Shown here: in pieces, positions 34,401 to 46,057 of the stretch | Layout: every line of letters begins with the position of its first letter | Position numbering within the stretch: the first letter of the stretch is position 1 | Source: Alopecurus myosuroides | Lineage: Eukaryota; Streptophyta; Magnoliopsida; Poales; Poaceae | Length of the DNA stretch: 64,000 nucleotides | Reading direction: 5' to 3' | Assembly (NCBI GenBank): GCA_028641055.1 | Contig: CM054060.1 | Coordinates: 58,803,398-58,867,397 of the forward strand | The notes under the pieces: model-generated | Databases searched by the model: none | What the model was told of the DNA's origin: nothing | Seen by the model: the letters and a program-made list of their open reading frames with translations, nothing else | Made by a program: the position numbers and the translations under genes

Positions 34401-35872
34401 TAATAATAATTTGATGATAAGGCACCGGCAGGAGGCCCTGTGTGGTTTTGAGGCCTGCTAGTGTCGACCCTAATAGGAAAAGGGTCTTGTCTACTGATCC
34501 ATGATGAGCGCACTACCCGCATGTGGGAAGCGAGTATGGGCGCCCCCCTCAATTTGACTCGATTCGCATCTCGTCCAAATCGCCTCATTTAGTTCGTGTT
34601 TTCCATTTGTCGCATGCATGTTTTTGCGAGCCCAGGCCAGGGTGGAACTTTTGTAGTCGGCATATAGGGGGACACGGTCTTAGAGTGCTATGAGGGTCCC
34701 TTTTCTTCGGGGCTCGATTAGCCGTGCGCCCAAGGTGCTTTGGGCTTGATGCGAAGAAGAGTTGGGTTGTGTTGAGTGTCTCGCTTGGTGGGTTTGATTC
34801 CCGTCTGACGGGATATTCTTACGTGTACGGCCAAATTGGTGCAACCCTGCAGGGATAAATCTTCTCGAGAAGCCGTGTTTTCCGCGGTTATGGATTACTT
34901 GGTGAAAGTACAGGCTAACAAGTACTCAGGACAACTTAAACCTAATGATTAACAACCTTACACCCAATGATTAACAACTTGACTAGTAATAGGCTTATTG
35001 ACACAATAATCTGAACCATCATTAATTCAACTGTGTGAGTTATCCTCGGATTGCTTCTTTGGATAAAGGGGCGAGATCCAGGATGGGTTTGTTTGAAGTT
35101 ATCTTTCAGTTGGTTACAATACTCGATCTTATCTTCTTTCTGTTAGCCGGAACTTGTAGTATATCTCTGTAGTTGGTTAGAGCAGCCCGCTGCAGCTTTT
35201 ATATCACCCCTTCATTCCGTTGAACCTAAAGCATCTGTGCTTGTGTTGACGGGTTACACTTTGGTGAACTGTGAGTCTTGCTTGCCAGTACTTGGATGTA
35301 CTGACCCCTTTGGGGCTGTGGTTTACGCAGACGACGATTCCGAGGATCCCCATGGTGGCTACTACGTGGATGACGGCGAGACTGCTGACGAGAGTATAGC
35401 GGACCCGGGCAGGATCCGAGACTACGTGGATGGGCTTCGTCTTCTTTATTTTCCCCGGCTTCTTAAGCCTTTTGGATTTGTCTGTACTCAGACACTTTGT
35501 TTGCTTCCGCTGATGTAATGATGCTATGTTCGGACATGTGTCCTCTGAATGAGTGTATTTGCTATTCTCTGCCTTAGTGAAGGCTATTTGCAACCTTAGT
35601 TCAATCTTTTGTGTCTTAGAGATGTGTTGTGGTATCATTCCGTTTAACGCTGTTGACGTACCATGCGTGATTGATATGAAGTACGTCGACAGTAGTGCCT
35701 TTGATCTCTAGTGGATAGTTTACATCGACGATGGAATAGCAGAGCTTGTGTTGTCGCACATAAGCGCTGGCCTGCTAGGAAGCTAGGACGTGGGAGCAGG
35801 TATGCCCCATAATCCAAGCATCTTCTATCCAGTTCGGCCCGATGAGTATCCCCTAGAAGTCAGGGTGCGACA
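31442..35872 (+). repeat. LTR copy 3 of the array (4431 bp)
   Basis: Starts TGTAACATCCC and ends GGGTGCGACA, then the target duplication AAAGT at 35873-35877. Private changes near its right end include TCTTCTATCC and CTGCTAGG. Confidence 0.95.
32999..33066 (+). ncRNA. tRNA-like segment in LTR copy 3
   Basis: B-box GGTTCGAGTCC at 33046-33056 in the same context as in the other copies. Confidence 0.5.
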
Positions 35873-35877
35873 AAAGT

Positions 35878-35914
35878 CGTAGAATTGTATGTTAGAATCA
35901 TGATTCTGACAACT
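35878..35914 (+). mobile_element. MITE, right part
   Basis: Ends with AGAATCATGATTCTGACAAC plus T (35894-35914), the reverse complement of the left end at 20787. Resumes the MITE after the LTR array and its duplicated AAAGT. Confidence 0.78.
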
Positions 35915-37100
35915 ATGGCCAGACCACTCGGACTATCACAAGGTAAAAACGCATGGCTTCTCTTCATGACATCAATGTATATGTTGAGTTGGTCACTTAA
36001 CAGATAAAAATCATATGAAGAGAAATCAGCATAGTACATACTTGCAAGCTCAACTAGCTTGCCATGATCAAATCTGCTAAATGAGTCTCTATGATCAAGA
36101 CATGCGGTGCACATTAATATACGTGTAGAAGTTTCACCAAATCTGTTGTTCATCTCAACTATGTTTCTATAAAGCACTTCGTTAAAGATTTGTACCTTGT
36201 AATAATGCAAGTAAGTAACCATCTTGCGTGAGCTCCTTGGATAACCCCTGGCACGAATATTATCATCCATATTTGACAATACAATATTTCTTCCACCGCA
36301 AAAGTAGTAGCAGCCAGCAAGAGAGGATCCCATCCATCATCTCTCAATTTCTGCAATAGACTTTTCAGAAAGACAATCATATTCATAGCGCAAAATATGT
36401 TATCATATTTTTGTTGCAATGCATATGACAGATCATTTGTTACACCAAGCATTCGAAGCATCAAATGTGAGATAATAACAAATTCAAAGGGTCCCATGTT
36501 AATCATATAAACTGAAGCCAAACCTCTCACCTCTACATTTCTACCATCATGAGAAATACTATCAAGCACTGAATGCATTGCATCCCAAATTTGATGAATC
36601 CGGATTAGAGTTCGATGGTGTGACCCCCAACGTGTATCACCTGGTCTTGCAATACTTCTTGATATTGGCCTCTTCCTAGGAATATCTCCCCATTCTCAAG
36701 TAGTGATACCATATGGTCATGATGCTTTTGCAACAATGCATCTTTCTTCTTACAACAGGCACTCACCTACTAAAATGGGCATTTATAAATTAGAATGCCA
36801 TATAGATCTCCTTTCACAACAATGACAAATGGCAATGACGAAAAAAGTGCATATTATAAGGACTAACAACGTTGAAAATCTTATTTAAGTGACCAAAAAA
36901 ATTACCAACAGTTAGAACTCCTTTCACAACAGCCACAACCACCAACTAAAGTTGGTGGGCAAACCAATTGACATAAAAAACATGAGGGTTATCTGCCAAC
37001 ACCAATGTTTTTAAACCATGTAGCTCCCCACGCATATTCGATGCACCATCATATCCTTGTCCTCTTAATATAGAAATAGATAAATCATGTACGGATAGTA
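35915..37100 (-). pseudogene. hAT transposase, central part
   Basis: Minus-strand frames give, in order from 37095: LRGQGYDGASNMRGELHGL and NPHVFYVNWFAHQL (the RNase H-like core of plant TTF-type hAT transposases); MHSVLDSISHDGRNVEV and RMLGVTNDLSYALQQKYDNI; and then, after a frameshift near 36300, ARGYPRSSRKMVTYLHYYKV, FNEVLYRNIVEMNNRFGE and DHGKLVELASMYYADFSSYD. The order and content agree with a single transposase that continues at 20786. The N-terminal zinc finger is lost at 37100, where the Sirevirus begins. Multiple stops and frameshifts show it is dead. Confidence 0.86.
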
Positions 37101-38421
37101 TGGTCACCTAGAGAGGGTGAATAGGTGCTACGAACAATTTTAATTTTTCTTCAAATTAAGTCTTGAGACAAAGGTAAATTCTCCAGATTATGCAACTAAG
37201 ATGAATTTACCTATATGACAAGAACAAAAATAAACACAATGCAAGAACAAAGTAAAGAAGAGGGGACGAGGTAACCGATAACGAAAGCACGCGGAGACAC
37301 GATGTATTCTCAAGTTCCTCCTTGTTAAGGGAGTACGTCTCGTTGGATGGGTGTGAGTTTCTCCATGAAGGCCTACTTAACACCACAAAGTCCTCGCCCT
37401 ATTATCCAATGAACAACGCCACAAAGGCCTAGTCCACCTTACACTATTGATCCCCTTTTAGGAGGGAATCGAATCCTTTACAACAAGCTTGGAGCACACA
37501 CCCAGAACCAAATTGGAGGCTCTCAACAATCACCAAGAGTAGAAATGAGGTCTAGGTTTTTCATACAAGGAAACCCTAGACTAGTTCCCCTCAAGAAAAT
37601 GAGGGGGGAATAGAAAACCGGTTGGTGAAGACGTAGATCGGGGCCTTCTCCTTCAATCCTTCGACGATCAACAAGTTTGGTGGGAGGGATTGGGAGATCT
37701 AGCTTGGCGGGTGAGCTCTAGCAATGGGGGAATCAATTCTGGACAAGTTGGCTAAAGGAAGAAGTAGGGGAGGCGGTATTTATACCCCAACCCCAAAATC
37801 TAATCGTTTGGAGCTTTTCTGCAAAAGTCACACTAGAGACTCCGGTTTGAAAAGAATCCGAACTTTCTTCTGAGGGACGAAGACTCCGCACTAGGGATGA
37901 AGACTGCGTACAGTCTCTGTACACTCTCCGGACCGATGCCAGTGGGTGACACCATGTTGACTTGGCGCTGAAAAATTCTTCAGGGTGGAGACTCCGGTCT
38001 AGTGGGTCGGAGACTCCGCAGAGTTTCCGACATTTTCCTGTCTCCTTAGCGCAGAGGGTGTATGTGGTGTGTTGAGCGTAGTGGAGCGGTCAGGAGTGCG
38101 GAGACTCCGGCCCCTGCGCCCCGGAGACTCCGGTCTGGACCGGAGACTCCTGGAAGTCTCCGCACACTCTCTAGAGGGAGTCTAGTAGGTGACACCACTT
38201 GCGCACTTCAGCTTCTTCGCAGAGAATTCTTGACACCCGAGACTCCGACCTAGAATAATTCCAGCAACTCCAGGAATGTGTAGATATCTTTGAGATTTTT
38301 GGAGACCACACCACCATTAGTAATTTTATCAATTGGGCTTGAAATATCAACGCACATAAATAGATATACTTGTGTTGTTAACAAACACTCAAAACAAGAT
38401 TTAGCCGAATTTGCGCTTTCA
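37101..38421 (-). repeat. Sirevirus 3' LTR (about 1.32 kb)
   Basis: On the minus strand begins TGAAAGCGCAAATTCGGC at 38421 after a polypurine tract and ends TCTAGGTGACCA at 37101. Its end carries the CCTATTCACCCTCTCTAG word seen at Sirevirus LTR ends. The LTR contains three exact copies of the odd palindrome CGGAGACTCCG (38008-38018, 38099-38109, 38122-38132) and several variants. The start is inferred from the polypurine tract, as the partner LTR is missing. Confidence 0.72.
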
Positions 38422-38423
38422 AA

Positions 38424-38437
38424 CTCTCCCTTTTTAT
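38424..38437 (-). other. Sirevirus polypurine tract
   Basis: On the minus strand ACATAAAAAGGGAGAGT directly precedes the TG that starts the LTR, the expected position of the plus-strand primer. Confidence 0.65.
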
Positions 38438-38879
38438 GTTTGATGACAACACAGATATTTGCAATGAAAAACATAGCTAGGCATTGGTTTGAAAAAATAG
38501 ACGGGCTCCACCTTGATGTGTCCACCGACGATACACAATAACAAAGTTTATGAGCTCCCCTTATGTTTTACAAACTAACATCACTAGCACAAATAGTGAA
38601 CACATATAATTGCATGCATATTGGTAAGATAAGTAAAGAAAGGAGATATTGGCAAAACCATAAGATAGCTTCACAACAAGGTCTCGCCACACATAATTTA
38701 ATGTTCACTAGGAAAGGGAAACTCGAAAGCAACTAAGATAAAAAGGACACACAAGCCATAAAAGCAAATCAAGTTCAATGGCTTGTGTTCCAAGGCAAAG
38801 CAAAGCAAAGCATGCAAATCTCCGAGAAGTCTAGATGCCCCCTTCTCCCACTTTTCCATCGAGACACCAAAAAGGGAAA

Positions 38880-39170
38880 AAGAAACTATACAAAACCCAA
38901 TGATCAATCATCATCCTCCCCGTACTGCTCGTCATCACCATCTTGTTGCTCATCTTATTCATCACCACACTGATATTCCTCTTCTTCTTCTTCTTCAGTT
39001 TGCTCCTCTTCCTCTGTCATAGGAGCCTTTCCACGATTGTTGGATGAAGATGGAGCTAGAGTGACCTCATCAAAATCACCCCACGGGAACGAGGAGGTGT
39101 TCCACTCATGATAGGACATGGTGTTGGACTCAGGAGGAAGCTCAATTGGAGGGGTAGCAACAATACCCGC
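38880..39170 (-). pseudogene. C-terminal part of the extra Sirevirus ORF (acidic tail)
   Basis: Continuation of the ORF at 47584-48866 after removal of the nested Athila element. Minus-strand reading from 39170 gives IVATPPIELPPESNTMSYHE, EWNTSSFPWGDFDEVTLAPS and then an acidic run EEEEQTEEEEEEEEYQCGDE ended by a stop, with more acidic residues beyond it (DEQQDGDDEQYGEDDD). The poly-glutamate stretch is encoded by GAAGAAGAA repeats at about 38975-39000. Confidence 0.7.
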
Positions 39171-40692
39171 TGATACGTCTATTTTGCATCACTATTTTAT
39201 ATCATAATTTTCTGTTATTCATTGATATATTTCATGTTATGATGCATCTCTTATGTTATTTTATCTTATTTTGCATGTTTTATAATTTTTGGAGAATAAA
39301 CACCGGGACCAGGAATCTGATGGAAAAAAGCACCGTCAGGATACCATATTTCAGAAGATCGGAAGAAGAAGGGGAACATCCGGGGGCTCCTGAAAGTTCA
39401 GAGGAGGAACTCAGCCAAAAGGGGATCCATAGGGGGGCCACCAGGATCCCACACCTAGGGCTGGCGCGCCCCCCTGGCCGCGCCACCTAGGGGTGTGGCC
39501 ACCCTGGCCCACCTCTAGGGGTCATCTTTGGCGTGCCTAGCCCCTAGGGAACCCTAAGCCTCATTCCATCCTCGAAGAATTATTCTGCCGCTGCCTCGGT
39601 GCGGAAAACACCCGAGAGAGAAAAGCTCTCTCGCAGGAAGAAATCTGCCGGGGAAATTCCTCTCCGAGGAGGGGAAATCACCGCCAACGTCACCGTCATC
39701 ACTCCGGGCATCATCAAGATTGTCATCATCATCACCACCAGAACCATCACCCTCATCATCCATCTTCATCCCGCTGTAACAATTAGGGGCATCAATCATT
39801 GTTTTGCATTAGATCTCTCTCCCAGTGTGGATTACTTGTTAGTAGTTGATGCTTGTGAGATTTATCGGTGTTTGCACTTTATGACCAGATTGTTATCATC
39901 CATTATATCACCTCTGATCATGATCCATATGATGTGTTGTGGGTAGTTTGTGTTGTTCTCGAGAACATGGGAGAAGTCAAGTTATTAGTAGTGAAGTAAT
40001 ATTGAATAATACTTAATGTTTGATATTTAAGTTGTGGTGTTATTCTCCTAGTGGTGTCATGTGAACGTCGACTACATGATACTTCACCATTTATGTGCCT
40101 AGGGGGATGCATCGTGTATTTGTCTACTAATTGTGGGGTTGCCGGAGTGACAAAAATCTAAACCTCTGTTAGGAAACCATTACACGAGGGAGCGTAGGAT
40201 CCCGGAGTTTAAAGTTGTGGTTAGATTTATTTCTTAATTACTTTCTTGTAGTTGTGGATGCTTGCAAGGGGTATAATAACAATGATGTATTAGTCTTGGA
40301 TGGGACGGTACATTAGCATAGGTTCACCCACACAACACTTATCAAAACACCTAACATTATTCAGCTGCATGCAACAAAATCACTTGACAGAAACCTCATG
40401 TGTGTCCTCGAGAACTTTTATTAATCATAAGTAAACTCACCGGCTTGTCCTTTGTTTAAGAAGGGATTGGGCCACATGATGCAATTATTACTACTTCATT
40501 TTATTTACTCGCACTTTATTTACTCGCACTTTATTTATCTGCAATATCAAAAACCCCTACAAATCTATTTTCCAGTATTTAAAGTTATTCCTTCATTGAA
40601 ACCGCTTGTCAACACCTTCTGCTCCTCGTTGGGTTCGACACTCTTATTTATCGAAAGTACTACGATACACCCCCTATACTTGTGGGTCATCA
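39171..40692 (+). repeat. Athila element 5' LTR (1522 bp)
   Basis: TGATACGTCTATTTTGCATC ... TGTGGGTCATCA. Includes a short (TCA)4 run near 39722, which is expanded in the 3' LTR. Confidence 0.94.
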
Positions 40693-40703
40693 AGACTATT
40701 TTC

Positions 40704-40721
40704 TGGCGCCGTTGCCGGGGA
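40704..40721 (+). other. Primer-binding site, tRNA-Asp type
   Basis: TGGCGCCGTTGCCGGGGA, an uninterrupted match to the complement of the plant tRNA-Asp(GUC) 3' end, 12 bases after the LTR. Confidence 0.95.
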
Positions 40722-40807
40722 GTGAAGCGCTATTGGGAAGTGGAATTGATAAAGGAAGCTTCTGATGTAAGTGGTTTTTTTATTACTGTCTACTGCTTTA
40801 TTACGCT

Positions 40808-43800
40808 ATGTTTGGAACTCCTTTTGAGTCCTTATTTGCGGGCACTGCTGCCACTTCTAGGGTAGTAAGTGACCCACCGCCTAATGATTTGGATCCTTAT
40901 AAAATACCTATAAAGATTGTTAAACATGTTATGGATAACTGCTATTCAAGTGCTGGTGATCATTTGCTCTTTTTACATGAATTATGCGAGTTGTTCAAGT
41001 GTGCAGGTATTACTATGAGCCAAGTGAAGAGGAAATTATTCTCTGTATCATTGATAGGCCGAGCCTCTGAATGGTTCAAACTGCTGAAAAATAGTCAGTC
41101 TATTGAATGGGAGGAAATTGTACCCCTCTTCTATTCTAAATTCTATCCTCCAAGTGAAATCCACAGAGATCGGAATTATATATATAATTTTTGGCCTCAT
41201 GACGGAGAGAGTATTGCCCAATCATGGGGGACACTGAAGTTACTAATGCTCAAATGCCCCATTCATGAGCTCCCCAGTAATATTATTAATAATAATTTCT
41301 ATGCAAGGCTTCCTCTTCATGATAAGGATTTATTGGATGCTTCTTGTTCTGGATCATTTACACGTATGAAGGATGAAGCTAAATGGGATCTTCTTGACCG
41401 TATTCAAGAAAACACTGAAGCATGGGAGAATAACAAAGGTAGAAAGTCAGGTATAAATTCTGACTATGAATGCATTAAAACCTTTATGTCATCTGAGGTT
41501 TTTCATAATTTTAGTGTTGTTTATGGTCTTGATTCTCAAGTTGCTGCAAATTTATATAAGTCTTTTGCTTCTTAAATTGATATTCCTAAAAAGGAATGGG
41601 ATAAGTACCATGCACCTTATAAAGATATTGTTAATTGTGTTCTTGCTAGAGATATAGAAATTCATACTATTGATTCTATTGTGCCTGAACCTTATATTGA
41701 GAAAACGCCTTTCCCTGCTAAGGTAAAAGAACACTCTATGTTAGCTAGTGTGATTAATAAAAGTGCAAAGAAACTTGTAGAACCTGATGAACAAATAACT
41801 GTAGAACCTACAGTCGCAATAGTAAAGGACCTTGTTTCTGAAAATATAGAAGAGGGACACATTATATTTTGTGAAGATGCTTCTAATATTGTCTCTCATC
41901 CTAGTAAACCTAGGAAGCCTAGTGTTCCTGTGCTATCTGTTAGGACAGGTGATCATTGCTATTACGGTCTATGTGATATTGGTGCTAGTTCTAGTGATAT
42001 TTCCTATGAGCTTTATAAAGAAATCATGCATGAAATTGGTTCTTGTGAACTTGAAGACATTGGTGTGATTATTCAACTTGCTAATAGGGAAACTATTTCT
42101 CCAATTGGCATTGTTAGAGATGTGGAGGTTTTATGTGGTAAAACTAAATATCCTGCTGATTTTCTAGTACTAGGCACTTCTGCTAGTGATACTTGTCCTA
42201 TCATATTTTGTAGACCTTTCTTAAACACTTGTGGTGCTGTTATAGATTGTAAAAAGGAGAAAATCCTTACAAAGTTTGATGGAGAATCTTATGAATTTAA
42301 TTTCTACAAATTTGCTAGAACACCCTATGAAGCTGAATTACCAAATGAAAATTATAGAGTTGAACAGTTGGTTGTTATTTCTCTTACTCCTAACAATCCT
42401 TTGCAGCAATACATGGAAGACCACGAAAGTGATGTCTTTATGGAAGAAAGGAATGAAATTGATGAGATTTTCCTACATCAGCCAGCAATGCTGAAACATA
42501 ATTTACATGTGGAAGACTTGGGTACAACATTACCACCCAAGTAAGATCATGTTTTTGATTTAAATCCTTTGCCTGATAATCTTAAATATGCTCATATTGA
42601 TGATAAGAAATTGTATCCTGTTATTATTAGTTCTCAACTTTCTGATGAAGAAGAGGAGAGATTATTGGGGATATTGAAGAAACATAGAGGTGTTATTGGT
42701 TATACTCTTGATGATCTGAAAGGGATTGCACCTGCTATATGTCAACATGCTATTAATATTGAACCTGATGCAAAGCCAGTTGTTGAACATCAACGCCGCT
42801 TAAACCCTAAGATGAAGGATGTGGTAAGAAATGAGGTATTGAAACTCCTTGATGTTGGTACTATTTATCCTATTGTTGATAGTAGATGGGTTAGTCCTGT
42901 GCATTGTGTCCCTAAGAAAGGAGGGATGACTGTTGTGCCTAATTAAAATAATGAACTCATTCCTCAAAGAGTAGTAGTTGGTTATAGGATGTGCATTGAT
43001 TTTAAGAAGGTTAACAAAGTCACTAAGAAAGGTCATTATCCTTTACCTTTTATTGATCAAATGTTAGAAAGGCTGTCTAAGAAAACTCATTTCTGCTTTC
43101 TTGATGGTTATTCTGGGTTCTCTCAAATTGCTATTAAAAAGCTTGATCAAGAGAAAACAACTTTCACTTGTTCTTATGGAACATATGCTTATAGATGTAT
43201 GCCTTTTGCTTTATGTAATGCTCCTGCTACATTTCAAAGAGGCATGTTTGTCATCTTTCATGGTTTTTGTGAAGAAATTGTGGAAGTTTTCATGGATGAT
43301 TTCTCCGTCTATGGAAGTTCTTTTGATAATTGTTTGCAGAATCTTGATAAGGTTTTGCAAAGATGTGAGGATACAAATCTTGTTCTTAACTGGGAGAAAT
43401 GCCATTTTATGGTTCATGAAGGAATTGTTCTTGGACATAAAATTTCTGAAAGAGGTATTGAAGTTGATAGAGCTAAAGTTGAAGCCACTGAGAAAATGCC
43501 CTATCCCAGGGATGTTAAAGGTATTCGTAGTATTCTCGGTCATGCTGGTTTCTATAAAAGGTTTATTAAAGATTTCTCTAAAATATCAAAGCCTCTTACT
43601 AATCTTCTTCAAAAGGATGTACCTTTTGTTTTTGATGAAGATTGTAGAGAAGCTTCTGAAATTTTAAAGAAGGCTTTAAAATCTGCCCCTATTGTTCAAC
43701 CAACTGATTGGAATTTCCCGTTTGAAATTATGTGTGATGCTAGTGATTATGCTGTAGGTGATGTTCTAGGACAGCGGATAGATAAGAAGTTAAATGTTAT

Positions 43801-44872
43801 TCATTATGATAGTAAAACTCTTGATGCTGCTCAATAAAATTATGCTACCACTAAAAAAGAATTCCTATCTGTAGTTTTTGCTTGTGATAAATTTAGGCAG
43901 TATATTGTTGATTATAAAGTTACTATTCATACTGATCATGCTGCTATTAAGTACCTAATGGAAAAGAAAGATGCTAAGCCTATGATTATTAGATGGGTGC
44001 TTCTTTTGCAAGAATTTGATTTACATATTGTGGATAGGAAGGGTGCTGAAAAAACGGTTGCTGATAATCTGTCTAGATTAGAAAATATCCCTGATGGCCC
44101 TATTCCTGTTAATGATAGTTTTCCTAATGAATAGTTAGCTACAATAAAAGTGAGCTCTCAAGAGAGTCCATGGTATGATGATTATTCTAACTTTATTGTT
44201 TCGAACTATTTTCCTCCTACCTTTATAGCTCAGCAAAGAAGAAAATTCTTCTGTGATTTGAGGCATTATTTTTGGGATGAGCAACACTTATATAAAGAAG
44301 GTGTTGATGGTATTATGCGAAGATGTGTTCCTGAAAACGAGCAACGAGAGATATTGAGAAAATGTCATAGTAGTGCTTATGGAGGACATCACGTTGGGGA
44401 TAGAACCGCACATAAGGTTTTACAATCAGGTTTTTATTGGCCTACTCTCTTTAAAGATGCTAGAAAATTTGTTTTATCTTGTGATCAATGTCAAAGGGTT
44501 GGAAGTATTTCTAGAAGTAATGAAATGCCTATGAATTATTCTCTTGTTATTGAACAATTTGATTGTTGGGGTTTTGACTTTATGGGTCTTTTCCCTCCTT
44601 CACAACGATATACTCATATTCTTGTTGCTGTTGATTATGTTACTAAATGGATAGAAGCTATACCTACTAAAAGTGGTGATGGTGAAACGTCATTAAAAAT
44701 GCTTAAAGACATTATTTTCCCTAGGTTTGGTGTACCTAGATATCTTATGACTGATGGGGGTTCTCATTTTATTCATGGTGATTTTACAAAAACCCTTGCT
44801 AAATATGATGTTAATCATAGCATTTCCTCACCCTATCATCCTCAAACTAGTGGGCAAGTAGAATTACTATGA
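40808..44872 (+). pseudogene. Athila gag-pol: Gag, protease, RT, RNase H, truncated integrase
   Basis: One continuous reading frame of about 1,355 codons broken only by stops at 41573, 42542, 42944, 43835, 44132 and the terminal 44870; I saw no frameshift. Gag core: KRKLFSVSLIGRASEWFKLL (about 41030-41090). Protease: YYGLCDIGASSSDIS (about 41960-42000), where the usual D-S/T-G is D-I-G. RT: PFIDQMLERLSKKTHFCFLD, and the catalytic FMDDFSVYG near 43290. RNase H: FEIMCDASDYAVGDVLGQRI and [14 protein letters not shown]. Integrase: an HHCC finger (YGGHHVGDRTAHK...CDQCQ), then DFMGLF and LMTDGGSHF aspartates and the last acidic residue in HPQTSGQVE. Immediately after that residue the frame ends and the integrase C terminus is gone. 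Defective by stops and truncation. Confidence 0.94.
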
Positions 44873-46057
44873 AGATTGCATGATTGATTTCATCATATGT
44901 ATATTTGTTTGTTTTTCTCGGCTCTTATGCTTGCTGCCCAACCTGGCTAGCCAAAAACCCTGTACTGAGAGGGAATGCTTCCCGTGCATCCAAAACCTTG
45001 AGCCCCAAAACATTGCCATTGTGTACACCATACCTACCTAAATGTGGTATTTAACTGCCACTCCAAGTAAATTGCTCATGTGCTACCTTTAAAACCTTCA
45101 AAAGTATTCCTGTTTTGTGCCCCTGTTTTAGCTCATGAGGACATAAATAGAGAATCTTCATCTCACTTGTTGATTGGACTTGAAACACCTGGGCTAGTGG
45201 CTTCATCCGCTTATCCGAATGCTAGAAGAGCTGGCAGCGGGGTGCCCAGCCCCAAAACTAATACACAAATTCTCTTCACTATTTTTGCCCCTGATTTATC
45301 AGTCAAAGCATAATCGTGTAAACAAAAGAGAATGAGGGATGACCTTCTACACCAGTTTCGTCCCTCATATGGGAGCCGCTCTTATGAAGTCTAGTTGGCT
45401 TCTGACGTACTGTATTGTCTGTTTACCATTCGTTGACATAAGCATACACCTATCTTAAATATGTTTTCAATACCTCTGTTTAATAAAACAAAAGCTCTAG
45501 CACATGAGTGATCCATGCTTCCCTCCGCGAAGGTCCCTTTTACTTTCATGTTGAGTCAGTAAACACATTTCTCTCTGTCTCCAACAGGCATTTGAGTTGT
45601 TGTGATCTCATCATCTATATGTTGATTTATTCATTCATGTTTTCTATCCTTCTTTGTTCAGCACATGCTTTATTATCTCAATGAATATTACTTTGAAAAG
45701 CTATGAATCAATGTAAAAGGATTGCTATGATTAAACATGTTAAGATCTACAAGATGAGCCCTATTATAAAGACTTCACCTAAGATAAGCAGAATATCATT
45801 AAATGTTCTCTGACCAAGAATGAGTTTGCCATTACCAATTTTGATTCTCTCTTTTGCATCTTTGTTTGTGACTCCCATTACTCGTTTCAAGTTAGGTTAT
45901 ATGAGAGGAAGTTTTTGTCTATAATGATTGGTGTATATATAGATGTGATGCTTCTTGTCCGTATTTTATTTATCGACTCTACACTCCATAAACCTGTGGT
46001 CATGTTTTCTCAGTTCAGTTTCGCTTGGGGACAAGCAAGGTCTAAGCTTGGGGGAGT
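44873..46057 (+). mobile_element. Athila 3' untranslated region and polypurine tract
   Basis: Starts abruptly after the truncated integrase. Contains the block shared with 3540-4200 and ends in GTCTAAGCTTGGGGGAGT, the polypurine tract, next to the 3' LTR. No ORF of interest. Confidence 0.85.

Larger units (their letters stand above)
20931..35872 (+). mobile_element. Tandem gypsy array: LTR-internal-LTR-internal-LTR
   Basis: Three nearly identical LTRs (4433, 4434 and 4431 bp) separated by two 822-bp internal regions, all in plus orientation, flanked by one perfect 5-bp duplication AAAGT (20926-20930 and 35873-35877). A single insertion must have expanded to the tandem form after integration, or integrated as a tandem. 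Coding capacity is nil: the internal units retain only scraps of a Tekay/Del-like pol. The huge LTR with tiny internal domain recalls the non-autonomous LARD class. Confidence 0.95.

Noticed and set aside
44990..45560. Independent gene shared with 3540-4200
   Set aside because: The similarity is explained by both regions being Athila 3' untranslated sequence.
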